Part shown: piece by piece, positions 1-7,405 of the stretch | How the letters are laid out: each line of letters starts with the position of its first letter | Position numbering within the stretch: the first letter of the stretch is position 1 | DNA from: Cytophagales bacterium | GTDB taxonomy: Bacteria > Bacteroidota > Bacteroidia > Cytophagales > Cyclobacteriaceae | Reading direction: 5' to 3' | NCBI GenBank assembly: GCA_003500135.1 | Contig: DNTA01000157.1 | Span: 1-9,488 of the forward strand | DNA: 9,488 nucleotides | Notes under the pieces: model-generated | The model's input: only the letters and a program-made list of their open reading frames with translations | Database searches by the model: none | Told to the model about the DNA's origin: nothing | Made by a program: the position numbers and the translations under genes

Positions 1-1051
1 GTAGTACATCCTGAAAACCAGAGCCTTTCAACAGCGCCATGCGATTGACCTCGATAAAATACCTGACCGGATTGAGGTAAGTTAACATTCGGGCCCACTC
101 CGGCATGTTTTCAATTGCCGTAAACAAGCCTCCCATCAGTATGAATATCACCAGGAAAAACCAGGAGATAAACATGGCCTGCTGTTGGGTGTTTGTCAGC
201 GTTGAAATGAGTAAACCCAAGCCCAACACGACAAGCAGATAGATCGAGGCAAATGAAAACAGAACCCAAAGCGGACCGTCAATAGGAATATCAAACACCA
301 GTTTGGCCACGATAAGGCCGAGCGCCAATTCAAAGAGTCCGATCAGCCAGAAGGGCAGGGTTTTGCCAATAATGAATTGGTACTTCTTGATTGGGGTTAC
401 GTTAAGTTGCTCAATGGTGCCTACCTCTTTTTCACGAACAATATTCATACTGGATAAAAATGCGCCAATCATGGTGACCAAAAGCACCAGGATCCCGGGT
501 ACCATATAGGCTTTGTAATCGAGGTGTGGGTTAAACCAATTGATGCGGGAAAATCTAATTTGTTTATAACCCTGGCGATCCCGGTTGATCTCCAGTGGAA
601 TTTCATCAAGTACGATTTGTGTATTAAAACTTCGGATAATCGTGCCGGCGTAATTGATCGATAAACCTGCTTTGGCGCCATCTATGGCATTTGCCATCAA
701 TTGTATGGGTGATTTATTTCCGGTCATGAGTTGCTTTTCAAAATCGGTCGGAATAACGATCGCTATATCGCTTTCATTTTGTTCAATGCTTTCAAATGCG
801 TTGGCCGTTCGTTGAGAAAAACCGGTAATGATGAAATAACCGGAAGCTTCCATTTTATGGATCAGCTCTCCGCTAAGTGAAGAATGGTCCTGATCGACCA
901 CATATAGCTTTAAGTTTTTGATCTCATAATCTACCGCAAATGAAAGCACCAGAAGCTGAAGGATCGGGACTACAAAAATAATGGGCAACATTCCACGGTT
1001 GCGAAATATCTGCTTGAACTCTTTTATCAGGATGTATCGGATCGTGCGCAT
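1..1051 (-). CDS. ABC-2 type permease, distal gene of the efflux operon (C-terminus cut by window edge)
   Basis: Inner-membrane permease half of an ABC exporter, YhhJ/YbhR-like. Reading leftward from the ATG at 1051-1049, the frame stays open for 350 codons to the window edge. Family members are roughly 370 residues, so about 20 are missing. Layout: one N-terminal membrane helix (about residues 21-40), a large extracytoplasmic domain (about 42-180), then a membrane bundle starting near 182 (helices near 182-204, 228-254, 262-284, 290-312). The conserved ABC-2 coupling motif REKEVGTIEQLNVTP lies at 206-220, just after the second helix. The start is one base after the stop of the upstream permease (TGA-C-ATG), so the two are almost certainly co-translated and form the two-subunit membrane domain. 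The substrate cannot be told; drugs, lipids or organic solvents are typical for the family. Confidence 0.93.
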   Translation of the reverse strand, partial: MRTIRYILIKEFKQIFRNRGMLPIIFVVPILQLLVLSFAVDYEIKNLKLYVVDQDHSSLSGELIHKMEASGYFIITGFSQRTANAFESIEQNESDIAIVIPTDFEKQLMTGNKSPIQLMANAIDGAKAGLSINYAGTIIRSFNTQIVLDEIPLEINRDRQGYKQIRFSRINWFNPHLDYKAYMVPGILVLLVTMIGAFLSSMNIVREKEVGTIEQLNVTPIKKYQFIIGKTLPFWLIGLFELALGLIVAKLVFDIPIDGPLWVLFSFASIYLLVVLGLGLLISTLTNTQQQAMFISWFFLVIFILMGGLFTAIENMPEWARMLTYLNPVRYFIEVNRMALLKGSGFQDVL

Positions 1052-1052
1052 G

Positions 1053-2159
1053 TCAGGTCAGTCGGATTTTATAATTTTTCACACTCAGAGCAATAAAAAA
1101 GACTATGAAGCCAATTAAGATCAACGTCTCTTCCCATATCGCCGCTATTCCCAATCCTTTTAGCATGATGCCCTTCAATATGATCACAAACCAACGTGCC
1201 GGTACAATATTGGAAATGATCTGAAGCGGGTTCGGCATGTTTTCTATCGGGAAAATAAAGCCCGACAAAAGGATCGTGGGCAACATCAACAACATCAATG
1301 AGATCATCAGGGCTACCTGCTGCGAACTGGTGCGTGTGGAAATAAAAACACCGAGCGATAAAGCGGTGACAATAAATACCAATGTTTCGAATAGCAGTAA
1401 TACCAGGCTTCCGCGAATGGGCACATCAAATACAAAATATCCCAAAAGTAGTACTAAAACGGCATCGATAAAGGCGAGTAGCAAGTATGGTATCACTTTG
1501 GCCAGTACAACCTGTACGGGCGCCATTGGCGTGGCCAACAACACCTCCATTGTACCCAGTTCTTTTTCCTTAGTGATACTGATCGAGGTCATCATGGCGG
1601 AAATCAGCATCAAAATGACGGTGATAAGACCGGGAACAAAAAGGTAAACGCCTTTTAATGCCGGGTTGTAAAGCATTTGCTGATTGATTTCTATTTGGAA
1701 CGGACTTTCTATGTTGGCATTCATCTCATTTAGGTGGTTCAAAATGATCGCGCGGGTGTAGTTGAAAATAAGATCGGCTGTATTGGGATCCGTGGCGTCC
1801 GAAACTACCTGAATATCAGCCTGATTATTCGCCCATAAGTCTCGACCAAAATCAGCCGGGAACACGATGATCTCTTTTACATTACCTTTTTTAAAAACCT
1901 TTTCAATTTCTTCATCCGTCGATAGGTATTCGGTAATGTCCAGATAGGATGAAGCATCGATTTTATTGATGATATTCCGTGATTCCTCATCTTTTGCTTT
2001 ATCCAGAATCCCGATTTTGGCTTCGTTGACCTCATTGGTAATGGCAAAGCCAAAGAGGATGATCTGCGCCATAGGCATGCCAATGAGGATAATCAATGTC
2101 CGCCAGTCGCGAATGATATGATAGAACTCTTTTTTTATAAAAGCGCGTAGTCTATTCAT
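1053..2159 (-). CDS. ABC-2 type permease, first of two
   Basis: Membrane subunit of an ABC-2 exporter (YhhJ/YbhS-like), 368 residues from the chosen start. It has a helix at about 21-41, an extracytoplasmic domain at about 43-170, and five helices at about 172-194, 218-244, 250-274, 282-304 and 343-361. The ABC-2 motif TKEKELGTMEVLLATP is at 196-211. The frame is open back to an ATG at 2204, but I choose the ATG at 2159. It has AGGAG five bases upstream, gives the family's usual MNRLRAFIKKEF N-terminus, and overlaps the ATPase stop by eight bases (ATGAATAG), like the other junctions here. It resembles the downstream permease in layout and motif (IENMP and VFDIPI/VFDVPI segments shared), so the pair probably arose by duplication and acts as a heterodimer. 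Confidence 0.93.
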   Translation of the reverse strand: MNRLRAFIKKEFYHIIRDWRTLIILIGMPMAQIILFGFAITNEVNEAKIGILDKAKDEESRNIINKIDASSYLDITEYLSTDEEIEKVFKKGNVKEIIVFPADFGRDLWANNQADIQVVSDATDPNTADLIFNYTRAIILNHLNEMNANIESPFQIEINQQMLYNPALKGVYLFVPGLITVILMLISAMMTSISITKEKELGTMEVLLATPMAPVQVVLAKVIPYLLLAFIDAVLVLLLGYFVFDVPIRGSLVLLLFETLVFIVTALSLGVFISTRTSSQQVALMISLMLLMLPTILLSGFIFPIENMPNPLQIISNIVPARWFVIILKGIMLKGLGIAAIWEETLILIGFIVFFIALSVKNYKIRLT

Positions 2160-2904
2160 TTTCGCTCCTTTCCTTTGGCCGCGCAAGATGGAGAAAAACC
2201 TCATCCATATTTTTTGAATTAAATTGTTCCTTTAGGGAGCTCGTAGCCCCCATAGCGGCAATTTTTCCATCGACCATCATCGATATGCGGTCGCAGTATT
2301 CGGCTTCATCCATGTAGTGGGTGGTTACAAAAACTGTGGTGCCATTGGCAGCCGTTTGGTTGATCATTTCCCAGAACTGTCGCCGGGTGATCGGGTCGAC
2401 GCCACCCGTGGGTTCGTCCAGAAAAACGATCTCCGGTGCATGCAATACTGCCGTGGAAAAAGACAGCTTTTGCTTCCAGCCCAGGGGCAGGCCTTTGATG
2501 AGCTCATTTTGGACCTCCTTCAGCCCTAGCTCCTCAATCATGGCATCTCGTCTTTTGCGCAATAGCTTTGGCTCGATGCCGTAGATACCACCATAAAAGC
2601 TTAGGTTTTCCCTAACGGTTAAGTCCTCATACAAAGAAAATTTCTGGCTCATGTAGCCAATCCGCTGTTTGATTTTTTCACTTTGCCTGTAGACATCCAT
2701 TCCCGCCACCGTAGCACTGCCTGAGGTAGGCGAAAGTAACCCGCAAAGCATACGCATGGCCGTGCTTTTACCGGCGCCGTTTGCTCCGAGAAAGCCGAAA
2801 ATCTCTCCTTTTTCCACTTCAAAAGTGATACGGTCGACAGCAGTAAACTCACCAAATTTTTTGGTAAGGTTTTTCGTTTCTATGGATAATCCTCGATCAG
2901 GCAT
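2152..2904 (-). CDS. ABC transporter ATPase, second of two (variant signature LPLGWKQ)
   Basis: Cytoplasmic nucleotide-binding subunit of 250 residues, similar to one half of the E. coli YbhF/RbbA-type tandem ATPases. Motifs: Walker A GANGAGKST at 40-48; Q-loop MSQKFSLYEDL with Q87; signature at 139-145 reading LPLGWKQ instead of LSGGxxQ; Walker B IVFLDEP with catalytic E164; D-loop GGVD (167-170); switch histidine H196 in THYMDEA. The LPLG signature is, from memory, common in this subfamily, so it is probably a fixed specialisation and not damage. The start overlaps the previous ATPase stop by eight bases (ATGCCTGA). It is expected to pair with the upstream ATPase and sit under the two downstream permeases. 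Confidence 0.94.
   Translation of the reverse strand: MPDRGLSIETKNLTKKFGEFTAVDRITFEVEKGEIFGFLGANGAGKSTAMRMLCGLLSPTSGSATVAGMDVYRQSEKIKQRIGYMSQKFSLYEDLTVRENLSFYGGIYGIEPKLLRKRRDAMIEELGLKEVQNELIKGLPLGWKQKLSFSTAVLHAPEIVFLDEPTGGVDPITRRQFWEMINQTAANGTTVFVTTHYMDEAEYCDRISMMVDGKIAAMGATSSLKEQFNSKNMDEVFLHLARPKERSENE
2165..2169 (-). promoter_or_regulatory. Shine-Dalgarno site (AGGAG) for the first permease
   Basis: AGGAG reads on the minus strand, five bases before the ATG at 2159 and inside the end of the upstream ATPase gene. It is the clearest ribosome binding site in the operon and decides the start at 2159 over the longer frame from 2204. Confidence 0.7.
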
Positions 2905-3832
2905 GGGTCGTTTCTTTCTGTTGCATTAGGGCCATAAAGCAGTCTTCAATTCCCGGCCTTATCGTTTTTATATCAATTTCTTCGTGGCCGAGTTCAGTGA
3001 GATGTTCATACAGCCCGTCCGGAAAATCGAGGTTTCTCAAGTCGGTGTAATGTGCCTCGCTGCCAAACATAAAAGCGCTGCGGCAATGCGGGAATTTCCT
3101 GATATCATTGATGATATGGCGCTTGCGATTTGTATTTACCGACCAGATCGGAAATTCGTAATCTTTTTCAATTTGTTCCGGCGTTTCGATTTTTAGCATT
3201 CGACCATTTTGTATCAGTGCCACGCGATCGCAAAGTCCGGCTTCATCCATGTAAGGTGTTGAAACAAGAATGGTAATTCCTTCTTTCTTCAATCGATCCA
3301 GCATTTGCCAGAATTCTTTTCTCGATACGGGGTCCACTCCGGTGGTAGGTTCATCGAGAAAGATGATCTCCGGTGCATGGATCATGGCACACGAAAGGGC
3401 CAGTTTTTGCTTCATGCCTCCACTTAGTTTTCCCGCCCGTCGCTTTTTGAACGGAGCGATCTGGTCATATATATCCTGGATCAGGTGATAATTTTCCTTG
3501 ATGGTAGTACCAAAGATCGCCGCAAATAATTCCAGGTTTTCCTCTACGCTCAAATCTTCATACAATGAAAATTTACCGGGCATATACCCTATGCGCTTAC
3601 GAAGCTGTTTGTAGTCCTTCACCGCATCGAGCCCCAGCACCTCGGCCGTTCCCTGTTCTGCCAGCATAAGTGAAGTCAAGATCCTGATCAATGTGGTTTT
3701 TCCGGCACCATCCGGACCGATAAGGCCGAATAATTCTCCTCCGGGAACTTCAAAATTAATATCAGCCAGGGCTTTTACTTCTCCGAAAGTTTTGTGCAGG
3801 GCTTTGACTTTCACAACTGTCTCCATCACCAT
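2897..3832 (-). CDS. ABC transporter ATPase, first of two (variant Q- and H-loops)
   Basis: Nucleotide-binding subunit of 311 residues. Walker A GPDGAGKTT (39-47), full signature LSGGMKQ (136-142) and Walker B IIFLDEP with catalytic E161 are canonical. The Q-loop position reads MPGKFSLYEDL, so the usual glutamine is G86. The switch position reads STPYMDEA, so the usual histidine is P193. About 80 residues follow the core, a C-terminal extension the partner lacks. The start at 3832 has GGGAGA (3839-3844) six bases upstream and overlaps the adaptor stop by seven bases (ATGGTGA). An ATG two codons in (3826) makes a TGATG junction and is a possible alternative. The variant loops are complementary to the variant signature of the partner ATPase, which supports an obligate heterodimer with one canonical ATP site. 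Confidence 0.94.
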   Translation of the reverse strand: MVMETVVKVKALHKTFGEVKALADINFEVPGGELFGLIGPDGAGKTTLIRILTSLMLAEQGTAEVLGLDAVKDYKQLRKRIGYMPGKFSLYEDLSVEENLELFAAIFGTTIKENYHLIQDIYDQIAPFKKRRAGKLSGGMKQKLALSCAMIHAPEIIFLDEPTTGVDPVSRKEFWQMLDRLKKEGITILVSTPYMDEAGLCDRVALIQNGRMLKIETPEQIEKDYEFPIWSVNTNRKRHIINDIRKFPHCRSAFMFGSEAHYTDLRNLDFPDGLYEHLTELGHEEIDIKTIRPGIEDCFMALMQQKETTHA

Positions 3833-4710
3833 ACAATTTCTCCCGGCATACCAATTTTAAAAGCGCCATCATTGGGCAAAACCACTTTGATGGCATATAC
3901 CAGGTTGACACGGGCTTCTTTGGTTTGTATTTCTTTAGGCGTAAACTCGGCCTCGTCAGAAATCCATGTGAGCTTTCCCTTTTCGGTTTTGTAATGTTCC
4001 CCGTCATCAATACGAACGACCATCTCCTGGCCGATTTTTATTGCGGCGAGCTGAGTCTCACTGACATAGGCGCGCAGCGTAATTTTGTCGAGATCAGCAA
4101 TCTTGTACAATGGCCTGCCAAAAGTAGTGATCTCACCGGGTTCGGCATATTTCCCCAGCACTGTACCGTTAACCGGGTTGATGATTTTACACTTATCAAT
4201 CTGATCCTCTATTTGTGCGATTTGTACTTTTAAAGGTTCTATTTCACTTAAAAGTCCGGAGTTGTTGGTTTCCAATTGTGTACGGGTGGCGTTGATTCGC
4301 TTTTCCACAATCTCCAACTCGCCCTGAAGATCGTCCAATTGCTTTTGAGTGGCTGCCTCTTCTTTTACCAGGGCTTCTACCCGTCTTACTTCGCGCTGTA
4401 TGGTTTTTTTCTGTTCTTCCAGTACATCAATTTGCGCCTGAACATCCTGGGTTTTGTTTTGAATGGCCCGAATGCTGGCCTCAAGTTGTGCTTTTTTCAA
4501 ATGTAATTGCAGGGTGTCGGTTATGGCTACGAGTTGTCCCGCTTTTAATCGATCTCCTTCTTCAATGTTAAAGAAGGTGATTTTACCGTTCGATTCGGCA
4601 GAAATCAGCACATCGTCAGCTTCGAAATTTCCATAAGCATCAGGAGTGTCATCACTGGCTCCGCAGCTAACTACGAACAGGGCAGTAACTAATATCCACA
4701 GTTTATTCAT
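3826..4710 (-). CDS. HlyD/YbhG-family periplasmic adaptor (membrane fusion protein), lipoprotein
   Basis: Periplasmic adaptor of a tripartite efflux pump, linking the ABC permeases to the TolC-like channel; 294 residues. The N-terminus is a lipoprotein signal with lipobox VVSC, acylated Cys at 16. The first lipoyl half is at about 27-66 (GNFEADDVLISAESNGKI start). A long charged coiled-coil hairpin runs about 68-172, rich in K, E and Q, and is expected to dock on the outer-membrane channel. The second lipoyl half is at about 176-210 (NPVNGTVLGKYAEPGE), followed by a beta-barrel region with EFTPKEIQTKEARVNLVYAIK, typical of the YbhG/YhiI-like adaptors. The start overlaps the TolC-like stop by eight bases (ATGAATAA). 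The position directly before the ATPases matches the usual order of these pumps. Confidence 0.93.
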   Translation of the reverse strand: MNKLWILVTALFVVSCGASDDTPDAYGNFEADDVLISAESNGKITFFNIEEGDRLKAGQLVAITDTLQLHLKKAQLEASIRAIQNKTQDVQAQIDVLEEQKKTIQREVRRVEALVKEEAATQKQLDDLQGELEIVEKRINATRTQLETNNSGLLSEIEPLKVQIAQIEDQIDKCKIINPVNGTVLGKYAEPGEITTFGRPLYKIADLDKITLRAYVSETQLAAIKIGQEMVVRIDDGEHYKTEKGKLTWISDEAEFTPKEIQTKEARVNLVYAIKVVLPNDGAFKIGMPGEIVW

Positions 4711-5998
4711 ATTGGTTTGTATTTATCGCGTTTAAAATATTTCCATTTATGATCTGCCATCTTAGGGCTGATTTCTGAAGCTGGGTTTCATGAAGTGATT
4801 TTTGTATGGCCAGCGTGCTTTGCTCATTTACTTCATCCAGATATTCTACCGAGGTGATGGCGCCGTTTTGTAATTGGGAAAAACTGCTTGCTACGATTTC
4901 TTTCTGAAGTGAAAGCAGTGTTTCATCATTTTGGATCATAGCCGCAAGCTTTTCCTGTAGCGCTTTTTCCTGTATAAGTTCACGCGACAGATTGTCTTCA
5001 AATTGCTCGCGCTGAGTAGATACTATTTGCTGTTGGAGTTCGTTCACGTCCTTTTGCATTTTGTACGCGCCATAGTCCAGTATTTTCCAGTTGATGCGAA
5101 GGCCGACGATATAAAACGTATTGAAATCAGTCTCGAATATATTGTAGGGGTTTGGGCTTCCGTATCCACCGGATGCGAACAGAGAGAGTTTAGGTCGACG
5201 CTGCACACCGGCTACCGAAGACATGCTCTGATAAAGCCTTTCCTGGCTTCTGTATAAATCCAGTTCAGGCCGTTTAAAAGCAGCGGGCTGTTGGGAAATG
5301 GTGTAATTACCTGATCGAAGATCGGCATTTTGCATGTCCTGGCCGGTCCAGGTGCCCAATACCTCCCGCAGGGCATTAATGTCATAAGAAAGCTCAAGAA
5401 GGGATTGTTCGGTATTCAGTTTTTGCTTGGTGAACTGTTTTTGATCGGATGGCAGCATTACGCCATTGCGCACTCTGGCGGCTACCACTTTCTCCTGAGT
5501 ACGTAGCAATTCCAGCTTTTCATTAAGTATTGCCTCATTTTGCTCCAGCATGAGGATACGATAATATATTTCATGGACCGTTTCCACCACTTTGTGTAAG
5601 GTGACTTCCACGGATGCCTGCTGAACCGCTATTTGAGAGGCTTCAGCTGCACTTTTGTGTTTTACCAGACCGCCGTCATACAGGGTTTGGTTGAGATCAA
5701 CCGAAATGCGATACTGGTCCTTTGGAATGTCGGGCCCTTCGAAAACCGGACTGCTGGGAAAGGTAATCACATCCGATTGGTAACTGGCCTGGCCATTGAT
5801 GGAGAGCTGTGGGTAATGATGAAGGGTAACCTGCCGCTTTTCCAGCGTTTCCATAGTGGCGTAATAGGCTTTTTGCTGTTTTATCGGTGTTTGTTGCAAT
5901 GCGAGTTCCATGCATTGCTCTATGGTGTATGCGTTTTGAGCTGCCGCATACTGGATCATAAACAAAGGTGCAGCAATCAAAATAAAAATCTTTTTCAT
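4703..5998 (-). CDS. TolC-family outer-membrane efflux protein
   Basis: Outer-membrane channel component, 431 residues, normal for the TolC/OEP family. The signal peptide is MKKIFILIAAPLFMIQYAAA with likely cleavage before Q21. The mature part opens with YTIEQCMELALQQTP, the standard OEP start. Two OEP repeats are visible, each with a strand-like segment followed by a small-residue/aromatic turn: QYRISVDLNQTLYDGG near 95-110 and FYIVGLRINWKILDYGAY in the second half. The rest is long amphipathic helix rich in Q, E and L. The ATG overlaps the repressor stop by four bases (ATGA). Together with the adaptor, ATPases and permeases downstream it completes an efflux pump spanning both membranes. Confidence 0.94.
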   Translation of the reverse strand: MKKIFILIAAPLFMIQYAAAQNAYTIEQCMELALQQTPIKQQKAYYATMETLEKRQVTLHHYPQLSINGQASYQSDVITFPSSPVFEGPDIPKDQYRISVDLNQTLYDGGLVKHKSAAEASQIAVQQASVEVTLHKVVETVHEIYYRILMLEQNEAILNEKLELLRTQEKVVAARVRNGVMLPSDQKQFTKQKLNTEQSLLELSYDINALREVLGTWTGQDMQNADLRSGNYTISQQPAAFKRPELDLYRSQERLYQSMSSVAGVQRRPKLSLFASGGYGSPNPYNIFETDFNTFYIVGLRINWKILDYGAYKMQKDVNELQQQIVSTQREQFEDNLSRELIQEKALQEKLAAMIQNDETLLSLQKEIVASSFSQLQNGAITSVEYLDEVNEQSTLAIQKSLHETQLQKSALRWQIINGNILNAINTNQYE

Positions 5999-6609
5999 GA
6001 TTTATTCAGTATCAGGTATTGTAAAATCATTTCAGGAACCAGCGTTTTCCGCTCCTCCAGCAGTTGCTGGTACCCTTCGCTCTTACAGGAAAGGACTACC
6101 TCGAAAATAGGTTTTCCCAAAAATGGCATTATGCATAGCGACACGGTGGATATCATCAGTTGTTGAATAGAAATATCGCGGTATTTACCGGCCTTAATGC
6201 CTTCCTCCAGTTGTCTACCCATGTAGTTCTTCAGGTTTTCCTGAAACAGTTCCATCGGTCCATCGAGCAGAGATTTGTTCTGGTGAACTTCGTTAATGAT
6301 GAAAAGCGGGATAAAGGGATTCTCGCTGAGTAGGTCGTGGTAGTAGGCTACAAATGAACGAATCTTTTCTTCCAGTGAGGTTTTGCTTCGGATAACCTGC
6401 CCGAATTTCGGGGCGATCTCCTGAAACGCCTGTTGAAATATCGCTTCGAACAGTTTGCTTTTATTTCTGAAGTAGTAGTGGAGTAGCGCTTTGTTGATGC
6501 CTGCTTCATCGGCGATCTCCTGCATACGGGCGCCATGCATGCCTTTGGTGACAAAGACTTTCCGGGCTGCTTGCAGTATTGTCCGTTCTGTGTTTGTCTC
6601 TTTAACCAT
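5995..6609 (-). CDS. TetR/AcrR-family transcriptional repressor
   Basis: DNA-binding repressor of 204 residues, the usual TetR length. The N-terminal three-helix domain spans about 8-55: ILQAARKVFVTKG (helix 1), ARMQEIADEAGINKALLHYYF (helix-turn-helix, about 27-47), then NKSKLFEAIF. The C-terminal ligand and dimerisation domain is poorly conserved, as usual. It is the first gene of the minus-strand operon and overlaps the channel gene by four bases, so it is produced together with the pump it presumably represses. Three TTTAACCA half-sites lie across and upstream of its start codon, which fits autoregulation. No good Shine-Dalgarno precedes the ATG at 6609. The inducer is unknown. Confidence 0.94.
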   Translation of the reverse strand: MVKETNTERTILQAARKVFVTKGMHGARMQEIADEAGINKALLHYYFRNKSKLFEAIFQQAFQEIAPKFGQVIRSKTSLEEKIRSFVAYYHDLLSENPFIPLFIINEVHQNKSLLDGPMELFQENLKNYMGRQLEEGIKAGKYRDISIQQLMISTVSLCIMPFLGKPIFEVVLSCKSEGYQQLLEERKTLVPEMILQYLILNKS

Positions 6610-6631
6610 TTAGTTTAACCATTTGGTTAAA
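6601..6631. promoter_or_regulatory. Probable TetR operator: palindrome plus extra half-site
   Basis: TTTAACCATTTGGTTAAA at 6614-6631 is an 18-base inverted repeat: perfect 8-base arms (TTTAACCA / TGGTTAAA) around a TT centre. A further TTTAACCA at 6601-6608 is a direct repeat of the left arm, 13 bases away (the match extends to TTTAACCATTT), and covers the repressor start codon. The site is five bases upstream of the repressor ATG, where a bound dimer would block transcription of the operon. The size and symmetry are typical of TetR-family operators. That this repressor binds it is inferred. Confidence 0.72.
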
Positions 6632-6758
6632 TACAACGGAGCATTTCCTTAAAAAGTTCTGGTTTACCAGTTTTTTTATTCAAAATAGCGGATATGATTC
6701 GGGTCGTAAACGCCAAAACCACTATGGAGCTAGGGTTGTAATCAAAAAATCAAGGATT
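6610..6758. promoter_or_regulatory. Divergent intergenic region between the repressor and cytochrome genes
   Basis: This 149-base region must hold the promoter of the leftward efflux operon and probably one for the rightward cytochrome. A Bacteroidota -7 element (TAnnTTTG) is not found cleanly. The nearest matches are TAGGGTTG at 6731-6738 (plus, one mismatch) and TATTTTG on the minus strand near 6681-6687, neither with a convincing -33 partner. A short hairpin-like CTGGTTTACCAG at 6659-6670 precedes seven T. A weak AGGA at 6753-6756 lies only two bases before the cytochrome ATG. Confidence 0.5.
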
Positions 6759-7316
6759 ATGAAGTTTTTTAGTTTTGCATTTCTGGCCTTATTTTTTGTT
6801 ACATCAAGCCAAATCAGCGCGGAAGAAATTGATAGCGATAAAATATTCCAGTACAACTGTTCGGTTTGTCATACCGTTGGAGGTGGAAAGGTCGTGGGAC
6901 CAGACCTCATGGGTTTAAAGGAACGCCGCGAAAAGACATGGTTGCGATCTTTTATCGTTTCATCATCTGGAATGATACAGGCAGGAGACGAGCTGGCCAT
7001 TGAAGTATTCAATGAGCACAATCAGGTTCCGATGCCCGACCACAAGCACTTGTCTGATAATGAGTTAAATGCTCTGGTAAACTGGATTTTCGAACAGGAA
7101 GCGGTAACGGAGGTAAAAGCCACAGAAGAAATTTCATCTCAAAATGGTATTGAAGAAACGGAAAGTATGGAATCTGATTCCACCGGTTTCTCCCTCGATT
7201 CTCCGGTCAATCAGGCAATACTTGGACTTTCTATTGCCACTTTTATTCTTTTGATAAGTGCGGTCGTATTGTTATTTTTTATTGTTAAAATGATCCGTAT
7301 GATTAACTGTAAATAA
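6759..7316 (+). CDS. Membrane-anchored c-type cytochrome (monohaem)
   Basis: Periplasmic electron carrier tethered to the inner membrane, 185 residues. The signal peptide covers about 1-21. A single haem-binding CSVCH is at 34-38, followed by GGGKVVGPDLMG, the usual class I cytochrome c loop. PMPDHKHLSDNELNALVNWI places M92 as the likely distal haem ligand. The haem domain ends near 113. An acidic, Ser/Glu-rich linker (114-150) leads to a C-terminal transmembrane helix (about 152-178) and a short basic cytoplasmic tail. Redox partner unknown. Its neighbours, a RIC-like protein and a Crp/Fnr regulator, suggest that it once served an NO or denitrification function. Unlike them it shows no lesion. 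Confidence 0.9.
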   Translation: MKFFSFAFLALFFVTSSQISAEEIDSDKIFQYNCSVCHTVGGGKVVGPDLMGLKERREKTWLRSFIVSSSGMIQAGDELAIEVFNEHNQVPMPDHKHLSDNELNALVNWIFEQEAVTEVKATEEISSQNGIEETESMESDSTGFSLDSPVNQAILGLSIATFILLISAVVLLFFIVKMIRMINCK

Positions 7317-7405
7317 TTAAACACCACGTGTTCTCTGAAAGATTAGAAGCCTGGTATATTGATAAATCTAACCGAAAGGAATTGATTTTTTAGAATTTTC
7401 ACAAC

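Noticed and set aside
1237..1647. 136-codon plus-strand frame inside the first permease
   Set aside because: It is antisense to conserved ABC-2 membrane helices. The Ser/Thr/Asn-rich translation is what reverse reading of hydrophobic codons gives.
2484..2506. LPLGWKQ signature as a disabling mutation of the second ATPase
   Set aside because: The surrounding gene is intact and the LPLG form is, to my knowledge, recurrent in YbhF-type ATPases. The partner carries complementary changes, so it is better read as specialisation.
6659..6677. CTGGTTTACCAG followed by seven T as an intrinsic terminator or second TetR operator
   Set aside because: The stem is only four to five base pairs and AT-flanked, it lies in a divergent promoter region where no gene ends, and its arms do not match the TTTAACCA half-site.
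7320..7332. AACAC-CAC-GTGTT inverted repeat before the RIC gene as a regulator site
   Set aside because: Five-base arms are expected by chance in a window of this size, and the motif does not match the Crp/Fnr consensus TTGAT-N4-ATCAA.
7391..7393. TAG read through as an amino acid (stop recoding or pyrrolysine)
   Set aside because: There is no sign of recoding elsewhere: TAG ends other genes here normally, such as the ATPase at 2152. A second frame lesion lies downstream.
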